Assembly (NCBI GenBank): GCA_938030845.1 | Contig: CALHIC010000296.1 | Location: 1-7,084, forward strand | Reading direction: 5' to 3' | Source: an uncultured Oribacterium sp. | Lineage (GTDB): Bacteria; Bacillota; Clostridia; Lachnospirales; Lachnospiraceae | DNA length: 7,084 nt | Part shown: in pieces, positions 1 to 5,834 of the stretch | How the letters are laid out: every line of letters begins with the position of its first letter | Numbering within the stretch: position 1 is the first letter of the stretch | Notes under the pieces: generated by a model | Databases searched by the model: none | The model's input: the letters and a program-made list of their open reading frames with translations, nothing else | Told to the model about the DNA's origin: nothing | Program-made: the position numbers and the translations under genes

Positions 1-131
1 GGTCTGTGTATTATTCGATCTTTGATTTTCAAGGTTCAGTTTTGCAAAAAGTTTTCCGGTTCATATCGGCTAAAGCCTTGATTTTCCTTGCTTTCTTTCT
101 GCTTTTTGCTGTCTTGTTTTTTGCGACAGCT
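1..131 (-). other. Probable rRNA-operon leader (transcribed, noncoding)
   Basis: This is the transcribed stretch downstream of the strong promoter at 137-165, and no credible protein gene lies in it. Near the 5' end of the predicted RNA is a 6-bp inverted repeat (GCTGTC at 130-125 and GACAGC at 113-108 on the minus strand, with an 11-nt A-rich loop). It is not followed by a U-tract, so it is not a terminator. Further on, at about 40-20, the minus strand reads CTGAACCTTGAAAATC, which resembles the boxA/CTTTGAAAACT element found ahead of 16S and 23S genes in Firmicutes. I infer a pre-16S leader with the 16S gene starting beyond position 1. The alternative is a leader for a tRNA cluster. Confidence 0.6.
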
Positions 132-136
132 TGTGT

Positions 137-165
137 ATCTTAACATCCGATAATGGGACTGTCAA
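137..165 (-). promoter_or_regulatory. Strong sigma-A promoter, rrn P-type, extended -10
   Basis: On the minus strand a perfect -35 hexamer TTGACA (165-160) is followed by a 17-bp spacer and TAAGAT (142-137). TGT sits directly before the -10, giving an extended -10 (TGn) element. The predicted transcription start is near 132-130. A consensus -35, optimal spacing, extended -10 and upstream A-tracts together are characteristic of stable-RNA promoters. The promoter points out of the window at its left end, away from the protein genes. Confidence 0.85.
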
Positions 166-204
166 GCCATTTTTTGCCTTTTTTTTAGAATTTTTTTCCA
201 TTTT
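166..204 (-). promoter_or_regulatory. UP element: phased A-tracts upstream of rrn-type promoter
   Basis: Just upstream of the -35, the minus strand carries four A-runs: A4 (204-201), A7 (197-191), A8 (186-179) and A6 (175-170). The three longest start 11 bases apart, about one helical turn, so they face the same side of the DNA. The two proximal tracts fall near -40 to -56 relative to the predicted start, where the RNA polymerase alpha C-terminal domains bind UP elements. Phased A-tracts also bend DNA intrinsically. This is the arrangement expected for a heavily expressed rRNA promoter; the functional role is inferred from position. Confidence 0.6.
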
Positions 205-214
205 CAGGAAACAA

Positions 215-246
215 CTATATCTTGGTTTAAAGGCTTCTATATCTTG
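215..246 (-). repeat. Two direct repeats CAAGATATAG, 22-bp period
   Basis: CAAGATATAG occurs twice on the minus strand (246-237 and 224-215) with start-to-start spacing of exactly 22 bp, two helical turns. The pair lies between the stop of the CvpA-family gene and the A-tracts of the rrn-type promoter, roughly 85 to 115 bases upstream of the predicted start. It could be a binding site for a regulator or nucleoid protein, or a chance repeat in AT-rich DNA. No intrinsic terminator is visible in this gap. Confidence 0.4.
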
Positions 247-258
247 TTTTTCTTCCTC

Positions 259-930
259 TTAATTTATAAAAAAGATTCTTGTAAACAGATTGCTTTCCTT
301 CAGAATGTAGGGAATACTGCCCGGTCGGGAAAAGCCTTCCAAAATCGTATCCTTTAGGGGGAAGTTGGGTAGAATACTGAGAAGTATCAAGGCGAACCAA
401 AGCCAAAACACCCATTCCGCCGCTGATAACGCCGCTCCGGAGAGCCGGTTTACCAGGTTCAGTCCCGGCAGCTTAAAGAGATACTCCAGAATTTGGAATG
501 CTATCTTCAATAGAATTCGTAGAAGCAAATAAAGAATCACAAAGAAAATTACGCTGTATACCAGCTGAAAGATTTTCTCCGAAAGATTGGCCTTCCATTG
601 TTCCAGACCGATAAACTGATAAAACAAATCAATATTTTCCATGGACTTGTCCGGTGTAGGATTGCTGCCTATCACATCGGAAAGCTGCGCTCCCTCCCTC
701 TGAATCGGAAAGAAAAAGCCTGCAATGTTTTGCACCAGCTTCTGCAAATCCTGATTTTTAGCCAGCTCCTGCTGTGCTATGGGCATAAGCAGCTTTGCCA
801 TAGCAATGGAGAGAAGCAGGGAGGTCATCGCAAATATTTTTTTCAATAATCCCTTCTTATAGCCATGCCATACCATGGCACTAAGGGAAAGGAGTAGGAC
901 TAAGCCTACTCCCATTTCACTCATTCCCAT
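259..930 (-). CDS. CvpA-family membrane protein
   Basis: This 223-residue integral membrane protein has four likely transmembrane segments, at about 4-21, 31-49, 120-141 and 166-187. Two family-type signatures are visible: the short basic loop after the first segment (HGYKKGLLK, 22-30; family pattern RGFxxGL), and LPGLNLVNRLSGA (154-166), matching the P-G-x-N-x-x-x-R-L-x-G stretch ahead of the last segment. CvpA proteins are named for colicin V production in E. coli and have been linked to envelope homeostasis; the biochemical activity is unsettled. At 223 residues it is longer than typical members (about 160-180) because of an extra hydrophilic loop at about 50-118. The ATG at 930 is only 3 bases after the upstream stop and has GGGG six bases before it. 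In-frame ATGs at 924 and 915 are possible but have poorer sites. It is the last gene of the run, in the position that bofA holds in Bacillus. Confidence 0.8.
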   Translation of the reverse strand: MGMSEMGVGLVLLLSLSAMVWHGYKKGLLKKIFAMTSLLLSIAMAKLLMPIAQQELAKNQDLQKLVQNIAGFFFPIQREGAQLSDVIGSNPTPDKSMENIDLFYQFIGLEQWKANLSEKIFQLVYSVIFFVILYLLLRILLKIAFQILEYLFKLPGLNLVNRLSGAALSAAEWVFWLWFALILLSILPNFPLKDTILEGFSRPGSIPYILKESNLFTRIFFIN

Positions 931-933
931 ATT

Positions 934-3036
934 TTACCCCATAAAATGTTCTTCTCGTAAAATCAACTTATCGTCCTTATTGTACTTTGGACGAAGGAAA
1001 GAACTTAACTTCTTGCCAAGGCTGGGTTTCTCCGCCTGGTCTGCGGCTTCCTCAACCAAGTCCTCCGCACTTTTCTTATTCAGAAGAATTCCGTCCTCTT
1101 CCATAAGCTGAATTCTCTCATAGAGGGCGGTGATTCCCTTTTCCGTGATGGCACAGTCAATGCTGTCGGCATAAGAAATCGCATATTCCGCAAATTCGTC
1201 TATGCTCATTCCCACATTTTTCTTTTCTTTTTGGCCAAGAGGGGAATGCTTCTCCAGCGCATCGGAAATAGCGGACAAGTCTTCTTCCTGTTCCCTAATT
1301 GGAGCTTCTCTTCTCTCTTCTCTTACAGAAGGAGTATCCTCAACCGCTTCCTCTTCTATCTCCTCGTCGTAGTCTTCATTTTCATCATCATAATACTCAT
1401 CCTCGGGCTCTGCATCTTCGAAGTCCCGAGAATCGGCTTCCTCACGGATTGCTGATGGAGCTTCCTGCTTTTCCTTAGCCTCTTCTTCCTTCCGGGCTTC
1501 TTCCTCCAAAACCTCGGTATAGGGACGTGCAGGTCTGTCGAAAATGGAAGGCTTATGGGGAACATACTCTTCTTCGACAGTTTCTTCCGCCTCTTCCTTC
1601 TCCGGCTCCTCTACGGAAGCCTCAAGATCTACGTCCTCCAGATCGCTATCCTCTTCTTCCTCCGGCTCTTCCTTGTTGGAAACGATGTCGAAGTAGTCGA
1701 TAAATCTGGGTCTATCCTCAGCCATACGATCAAAATGATCGTACACATCCACCAATATAATAGAAGAAGCGTCCTTTGGATTTTGAATGTATCTTTCGAT
1801 TTCATCCACAACGGAGTACTTCAGTTTTCCGGCTTCTTCAATAATTAAATCTCTTTCCTTCAGCTTCTCCGCAAATGGAGCAAAGCCCTTTTCATTGAGC
1901 TTATCCGCATTGGTTTTCGCTACCTTAAACTCAAGATGGTATTCCTGGTGGAAATACTTGATTTCCTCTACCGCAATCTTGAAGCCTTCTTCCAGCGTAT
2001 CCGCTTCAATAATCATATGGTAGGTGGGGAATGATCCTTCCTTCTTATCCGCAGTTGCAGGAGCTTCCTCCTCTGCAACTTCCTTTCCTTCAGCCTTCTC
2101 CTCGGAACTTTCCTCGGAAACCGCTTCGGAAGCTTCTTTAGATTCTTCCTTGGAAGCTTGGTCGGAAGCCTCTACAGTCTCCTTCTTGGAAAATGCTTCT
2201 GTCTCTGACGCCTTTTCCTGCTCCGGCTTTTCTTCATCAGCCTGACTTAGCGCATTGCTCTCCGCCTGCTTCTCTTTTTCTCTTTGAATCTCTTCTCTGC
2301 TTACTTCCTTCGGTGCTAATACTCGGGAAGCTTCTTCCGGAAGCTCTCTAACGGGAGGCTTTTCTTCATATACAGCCTGTCCGGAATTCTTCTCTTCGAA
2401 AGCAGGTTCTTCCTCCGGAAGAGCAAAGCTCTCTTTCCGAGGTGCTCTTCTTGTATCCTCTTCAAAGGGACGATACTGAAGCTTTAAATCCTGGGCCTTA
2501 TCCACATATTTTCCCATACCGAAAAGAAGAATCATCTTATCACAAAGGGCGATGCAATCCTCTTCCCTTCCGGCTTCTCCATAAAGCTTTGCCAGCTCAT
2601 AGAGCCACTTTTCATCCAGCTCGGTTTCGGTAAACTGCTCCAGGGGTCCCACCAGCTGGGAGGCCATAGCCCCCTTTGCCTTCAAAATCTTATAACGAAG
2701 CAGGTATTTTCTGGGATCCTCCGGACTGACATCCAGGAATTCCTTGTAAAATTCAATAGCCTCTTCGATAGAGCCGGAACGTAAGGACAGCTCTGAAAGC
2801 TTATAAAGAAAACGCTTTCCCACCGGAGCTCTCTCAAAGGCCATCAGCAGGATATCCTTAGCCTCCTCGTATTCTCCGTTGTACTCATAAATATCCGCAA
2901 TAGAAGAAAGAAGGTTTGCATTACGCACCCTATTCCAGTCAATGGTATCCGCAATCTGCATAGCAGTCTTGTAATCTCCCTGACTGCTTAACTTTTTAAT
3001 CTGTTCTGCCTTGATACTAAACTCGTACTTGTCCAT
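934..3036 (-). CDS. TPR protein with acidic linkers and degenerate AAA-like domain
   Basis: This 700-residue, probably cytoplasmic protein has no signal peptide or membrane segment, and its function is unknown. Visible layout: about five TPR-like helical pairs (5-175; clearest at 43-72 and 76-106); an acidic, low-complexity Glu/Ala/Ser/Lys linker (about 190-335); a folded domain (336-452); a second, very acidic linker (455-600, with an Asp/Glu/Tyr run at 546-563); and a conserved-looking helical C-terminus (605-700) that turns basic at 675-690. The middle domain matches the CbxX/SpoVK AAA+ pattern in order: HMII (340-343) where the Walker A strand would be, LIIEEAG (397-403) for Walker B, then SSIILVDVYDHFDRM (424-438). 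The GxGKT loop is replaced by residues 345-352 (ADTLEEGF), so ATP binding is unlikely. The ATG at 3036 has AAGGGG upstream and lies 17 bases after the recR stop, so it is probably cotranscribed. The TPRs suggest a scaffold; the partner is unknown. Confidence 0.85.
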   Translation of the reverse strand: MDKYEFSIKAEQIKKLSSQGDYKTAMQIADTIDWNRVRNANLLSSIADIYEYNGEYEEAKDILLMAFERAPVGKRFLYKLSELSLRSGSIEEAIEFYKEFLDVSPEDPRKYLLRYKILKAKGAMASQLVGPLEQFTETELDEKWLYELAKLYGEAGREEDCIALCDKMILLFGMGKYVDKAQDLKLQYRPFEEDTRRAPRKESFALPEEEPAFEEKNSGQAVYEEKPPVRELPEEASRVLAPKEVSREEIQREKEKQAESNALSQADEEKPEQEKASETEAFSKKETVEASDQASKEESKEASEAVSEESSEEKAEGKEVAEEEAPATADKKEGSFPTYHMIIEADTLEEGFKIAVEEIKYFHQEYHLEFKVAKTNADKLNEKGFAPFAEKLKERDLIIEEAGKLKYSVVDEIERYIQNPKDASSIILVDVYDHFDRMAEDRPRFIDYFDIVSNKEEPEEEEDSDLEDVDLEASVEEPEKEEAEETVEEEYVPHKPSIFDRPARPYTEVLEEEARKEEEAKEKQEAPSAIREEADSRDFEDAEPEDEYYDDENEDYDEEIEEEAVEDTPSVREERREAPIREQEEDLSAISDALEKHSPLGQKEKKNVGMSIDEFAEYAISYADSIDCAITEKGITALYERIQLMEEDGILLNKKSAEDLVEEAADQAEKPSLGKKLSSFLRPKYNKDDKLILREEHFMG

Positions 3037-3053
3037 AATACCCCTTCCACTTC

Positions 3054-3650
3054 CTATAAACTGACTCTTCCATCCAATGCTCTAAGAAGTGTTATTTCAT
3101 CAATATTTTCTATATCTCCCCCTACAGGAACGCCGGAAGCAATACGGCTTAAGGGCACTCCTAAAGGTTTAATCAGCTTTGTGATATAGCTTGCGGTGGT
3201 TTCTCCTTCCAAAGAAGAGTTGGTGGCAATAATCACCTCTTCCACCTCTCCCTGCAAACGAACCATCAGCTCCTTCAAACGGATGTCCTCCGGTCCGATA
3301 CCAAGCAAAGGGGAAATCGCCCCGTGGAGAACATGATAAACCCCCTGATATTTGCCTACTCGTTCATAGGCGGACATATCCCTCGGGTTTTCCACCACCA
3401 TAATCTGTTTTTGATTTCTTTCCGCACTACTGCATACCGGACAAAGCTCCGCATCTGTTAGAGTGCAACAGCATTTGCAATAGCGAATGCTGTCTCTTGC
3501 CTTTTTAATGCTGTCTGCCAGGGCATAGGCCTGTTCCTTCTCTCCGTTAATCAGAAAGTAGGCTAACCTTTGTGCGGATTTCGGACCTATGCCCGGAAGC
3601 CTGGAAAGCTCCTGCACCAAACGGTCCATATCCTTGGAAAAATACTCCAT
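3054..3650 (-). CDS. recR: Recombination mediator RecR
   Basis: This 198-residue protein is full length for the family. RecR forms a ring-shaped clamp on DNA and, with RecO and RecF, helps load RecA at gapped DNA during recombinational repair. Domains in order: N-terminal helix-hairpin-helix (LSRLPGIGPKSAQRLA, 15-30); a four-cysteine zinc site at C58, C61, C70 and C73 (C-x2-C-x8-C-x2-C), with extra cysteines at 60 and 62; a Toprim domain from about 81, with the acidic VVENPRDM (85-92) and the TNSSLEGE loop (143-150); and a C-terminal Walker-B-like stretch (GVPVGGDIENIDE, 173-185). The ATG shares its A with the last base of the ybaB stop (TAATG), which implies translational coupling. The usual dnaX-ybaB-recR neighbourhood supports the call. 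Confidence 0.97.
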   Translation of the reverse strand: MEYFSKDMDRLVQELSRLPGIGPKSAQRLAYFLINGEKEQAYALADSIKKARDSIRYCKCCCTLTDAELCPVCSSAERNQKQIMVVENPRDMSAYERVGKYQGVYHVLHGAISPLLGIGPEDIRLKELMVRLQGEVEEVIIATNSSLEGETTASYITKLIKPLGVPLSRIASGVPVGGDIENIDEITLLRALDGRVSL

Positions 3651-3991
3651 TAAAATCCTAACCCCATTCCGCCGGTAAGCTTGCCCATTTCCTGATTGGA
3701 TTCCTTATCAATGTCGGAAAGGGCCTGGTTCATTGCCAGTACAATCATTTCTTCCAAAGTTTCCACATCTTCCGGATCTACGGCATCCTTATTCAGGCTG
3801 ACACTTAAGACCTTTCTCTCTCCATTCAGCACTACCTTAACGGCGCCGCCTCCGGCCTGAGCAATGTATTCCTTTTTCGCCAGCTCCTCCTGGGTTTCTT
3901 CCAGCTTCTTCTGCATCTTCTGATACTGCTTCATCAGATTATTCATATTCATGCCGGGCATTCCCCCGCCAAATCCACCATGCTTTGCCAT
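3650..3991 (-). CDS. ybaB: YbaB/EbfC-family nucleoid-associated DNA-binding protein
   Basis: This small 113-residue cytoplasmic protein binds DNA as a dimer and is counted among the nucleoid-associated proteins; a role next to dnaX/recR in replication or repair is suspected but not settled. A Gly/Met-rich N-terminus (HGGFGGGMPGMNM, 4-16) leads into the long amphipathic helix (17-41, MNNLMKQYQKMQKK...) typical of the family, then the short beta region containing AQAGGGAVKVVLNGERKV (45-62), and a C-terminal helix with DKESNQEMGKLTGGM. Length is normal for the family (100-110). The ATG at 3991 has a near-perfect AAGGAGG five bases upstream. It starts 138 bases after the dnaX stop and overlaps recR by one base. 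B. subtilis calls the orthologue yaaK. Confidence 0.95.
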   Translation of the reverse strand: MAKHGGFGGGMPGMNMNNLMKQYQKMQKKLEETQEELAKKEYIAQAGGGAVKVVLNGERKVLSVSLNKDAVDPEDVETLEEMIVLAMNQALSDIDKESNQEMGKLTGGMGLGF

Positions 3992-4016
3992 AGCTCCTCC
4001 TTAATTTTAAATTAAG
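3992..4016 (-). promoter_or_regulatory. Strong RBS with overlapping 17-bp dyad before ybaB
   Basis: AAGGAGG (4002-3996) lies five bases before the ybaB ATG. Overlapping its first bases is a perfect inverted repeat, CTTAATTT-A-AAATTAAG (4016-4000): 8-bp arms around one central base. As DNA it looks like an operator for a small dimeric regulator. As RNA, folded with a 6-bp stem and 5-nt loop, it would cover the first bases of the Shine-Dalgarno. The site is AT-only apart from its ends, so chance is a real alternative. The rest of the dnaX-ybaB gap (4017-4129) shows no convincing promoter or terminator. Confidence 0.4.
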
Positions 4017-4129
4017 CATAACTTTTACTATTTTACCATGAATCCCAAGAATAAATCTATGAGAAATCTTATAATTCCCTTACAGTGTGGAATTTTTATC
4101 CTTTTATTTCCGCAAAACAGGCACTTATC

Positions 4130-5710
4130 TTATTCCTGATCGCTAATCTCTATCGTCATGGAAATTTTGTTTAAATCTTCATCGGAAACATATCTGGTAC
4201 TGCGTTCTTCCGTTTCCACCTTTCCCAAAACGAAGTGAAATTCCTTTTGATATTTTGCGGAAATTACCTTTCCGATTTCCAGGAGCTCCATATCCGTAAG
4301 CACATTGGAAAGCATTCCCAGACTCGGGGCAATCACCATGGACTTCTTATCCTTTGCCGGATAAACTCTGGATTTCGCCAAGGCCTGTTTCACCGTGGGG
4401 GAGTCAAAATAGTTTTTGATAATATCCCAGTCCTTCTTTAAAAGCATATAGTCTTCATACTGGGCTTTCGGAAGGACGACTTCCTTTTCCATGGCTTCCG
4501 ACACATCTCCATTTTCCTCCTTGGAAAATGCTGTCCTGTCTACAGGAAAAAAGCTTCCCTTTTCCATCTTCTCTTCCAGCTCTCTTAGCCTCTGTAAAAG
4601 GGCGTCCGTCTTTCCTTCCATTTCCGGATGAGCCAGTTTCACCAAGGTGCTTTCCAGTAAAACCCGCTTCTGTCTGGCAAAACGATACTGCTGTAAAAGC
4701 TCTGTCAGTAAACGGATACCTCGTAATATTTCTTCCATGGAAAGGCTTTCCCCATCGGAAAGAAGCTGTTTTTTATTTTCTGCGGACAAATCCATCAAAC
4801 CGTCAATCTTCTCTACGGTTTTTGCCAGCATAATATTTCGATAATAGTTCAGTAAATCGGAAGTATATTGGCTAAGCTCCTTTCCCTGCTCCAAAACATC
4901 GGCTACCAATGCCATAGCTTTTGCTATATCCTTCTCTCGAAGGGAAGCAATCATTTGGGAAAATGCTGCGGTATCCACCGCTCCCAATATTTTCAGAGTG
5001 TCTTCATAGCTGATTTCTCGCTGAAAATCATAGCTGGCGCACTGGTCCAAAAGGCTTACTGCATCACGCATGGAGCCATCCCCCATACGGGCAATATATT
5101 GGATAGCCTCTTCTTCAATGGCAATATGCTCTTCTTCCACAATATGTCTCAACCTGTCCGCAATGATATCTGCAGGAATCCTTCGAAAATCATAGCGCTG
5201 ACAGCGGGAAAGAATGGTTATGGGCAGAGCATTTGGCTCCGTAGTAGCCAGGATGAAAATGGCGTATTCCGGCGGCTCCTCCAGAGTCTTCAGAAAAGCG
5301 TTGTGGGCCGACTCTGTAAGCATATGTACCTCGTCGATGATATAGACCTTATAGCGCATACCCACAGGAGGATACTCCACCTGTTCCCGAATCAAACGAA
5401 TATCATCCACCTTATTGTTGCTGGCCGCATCCATTTCATAAACATTAATGCTGGTGTTGGATAAAATAGCCTTACAGTTTGCACATTCATTGCAGGGATT
5501 TCCGTCCTTAGGGTTTAGGCAGTTTACAGCCCTTGCCAAGATTTTCGCCATGGAGGTTTTACCTGTACCTCTGGTACCACAAAAAAGGTAAGCATGACCA
5601 ATACGATCATGACTTACCTGATTCTTAAAGGAACGAGTGATGGCATCCTGTCCCACCAAATCATCGAAATCCCGGGATCTCCATTTTCTGTATAAAGCGG
5701 TATATGACAA
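4130..5710 (-). CDS. dnaX: DNA polymerase III subunit gamma/tau (clamp loader)
   Basis: This 526-residue ATPase subunit of the replication clamp loader opens and loads the beta sliding clamp and links the polymerases in the tau form. Hallmarks fall at almost the same residue numbers as in E. coli: N-terminal MSYTALYRKWR; Walker A GTRGTGKT (45-52); zinc cysteines C64, C73, C76 and C79; Walker B IIDEVH (124-129); sensor 1 region TTEPN (156-160); arginine-finger SRC motif (168-170); and sensor 2 GSMRDA (212-217). Residues 220-360 form the helical oligomerisation domain, followed by a charged linker (365-415) and a C-terminal domain (415-526) shorter than E. coli tau (643 residues). The start is TTG at 5710, with AGAAGGG upstream; the family-typical MSYTALYRKW begins exactly there. 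A possible -1 slip site lies at codons 423-425 (see findings). No strong promoter is visible in the 124 bases before it, so read-through from pfkA is possible. Confidence 0.97.
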   Translation of the reverse strand: MSYTALYRKWRSRDFDDLVGQDAITRSFKNQVSHDRIGHAYLFCGTRGTGKTSMAKILARAVNCLNPKDGNPCNECANCKAILSNTSINVYEMDAASNNKVDDIRLIREQVEYPPVGMRYKVYIIDEVHMLTESAHNAFLKTLEEPPEYAIFILATTEPNALPITILSRCQRYDFRRIPADIIADRLRHIVEEEHIAIEEEAIQYIARMGDGSMRDAVSLLDQCASYDFQREISYEDTLKILGAVDTAAFSQMIASLREKDIAKAMALVADVLEQGKELSQYTSDLLNYYRNIMLAKTVEKIDGLMDLSAENKKQLLSDGESLSMEEILRGIRLLTELLQQYRFARQKRVLLESTLVKLAHPEMEGKTDALLQRLRELEEKMEKGSFFPVDRTAFSKEENGDVSEAMEKEVVLPKAQYEDYMLLKKDWDIIKNYFDSPTVKQALAKSRVYPAKDKKSMVIAPSLGMLSNVLTDMELLEIGKVISAKYQKEFHFVLGKVETEERSTRYVSDEDLNKISMTIEISDQE

Positions 5711-5777
5711 TTCTTCTTATCCCTTCTATATCGTTAAAACAGATAAAATTGACGCCTAAGTTCATCAGCTTCTTTTT

Positions 5778-5816
5778 AAACAAGCTCTTTAAACAATCTC
5801 TTTAAATAAGCTCTAT
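5778..5816 (-). repeat. Three tandem 13-bp repeats between pfkA and dnaX
   Basis: On the plus strand the units are AAACAAGCTCTTT (5778-5790), AAACAATCTCTTT (5791-5803) and AAATAAGCTCTAT (5804-5816). Units 1 and 2 differ at one base; unit 3 differs from unit 1 at two. A decayed partial copy may precede them (about 5765-5777). They fill the middle of the 124-base gap between the pfkA stop and the dnaX start. On the transcribed strand each unit reads roughly AAAGAGCTTGTTT. No hairpin with a U-tract accompanies them. They could be direct-repeat operator sites or simple slippage repeats. Confidence 0.6.
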
Positions 5817-5834
5817 AAAAAACATCATCTTCGG

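Noticed and set aside
1231..2245. Several plus-strand frames rich in Ser/Phe/Leu opposite the TPR protein
   Set aside because: They arise from reading the acidic Glu/Ala/Ser codons backwards; low complexity and no start signals.
4073..4094. Inverted repeat AATTCC/GGAATT in the dnaX-ybaB gap as a terminator
   Set aside because: The stem is only 6 bp, AT-rich, with a 10-nt loop and no T-run on the transcribed strand.
4769..4774. Six-A run in dnaX as a possible frameshift or slippage site
   Set aside because: The codons are AAT AAA AAA CAG, so the run is out of register for an X XXY YYZ heptamer, and six As are short for polymerase slippage.
4868..5464. Plus-strand open frame of 198 codons opposite dnaX
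   Set aside because: It is the antisense shadow of a highly conserved dnaX region; its translation shows no family pattern and it has no ribosome binding site.
5778..5816. CRISPR array
   Set aside because: The 13-bp units are directly abutting with no unique spacers; too short and degenerate.
5711..5834. SRP RNA gene upstream of dnaX, as in B. subtilis
   Set aside because: The 124-base gap shows no GGAA-type apical loop or long paired arms; it holds AT-rich 13-bp repeats instead.
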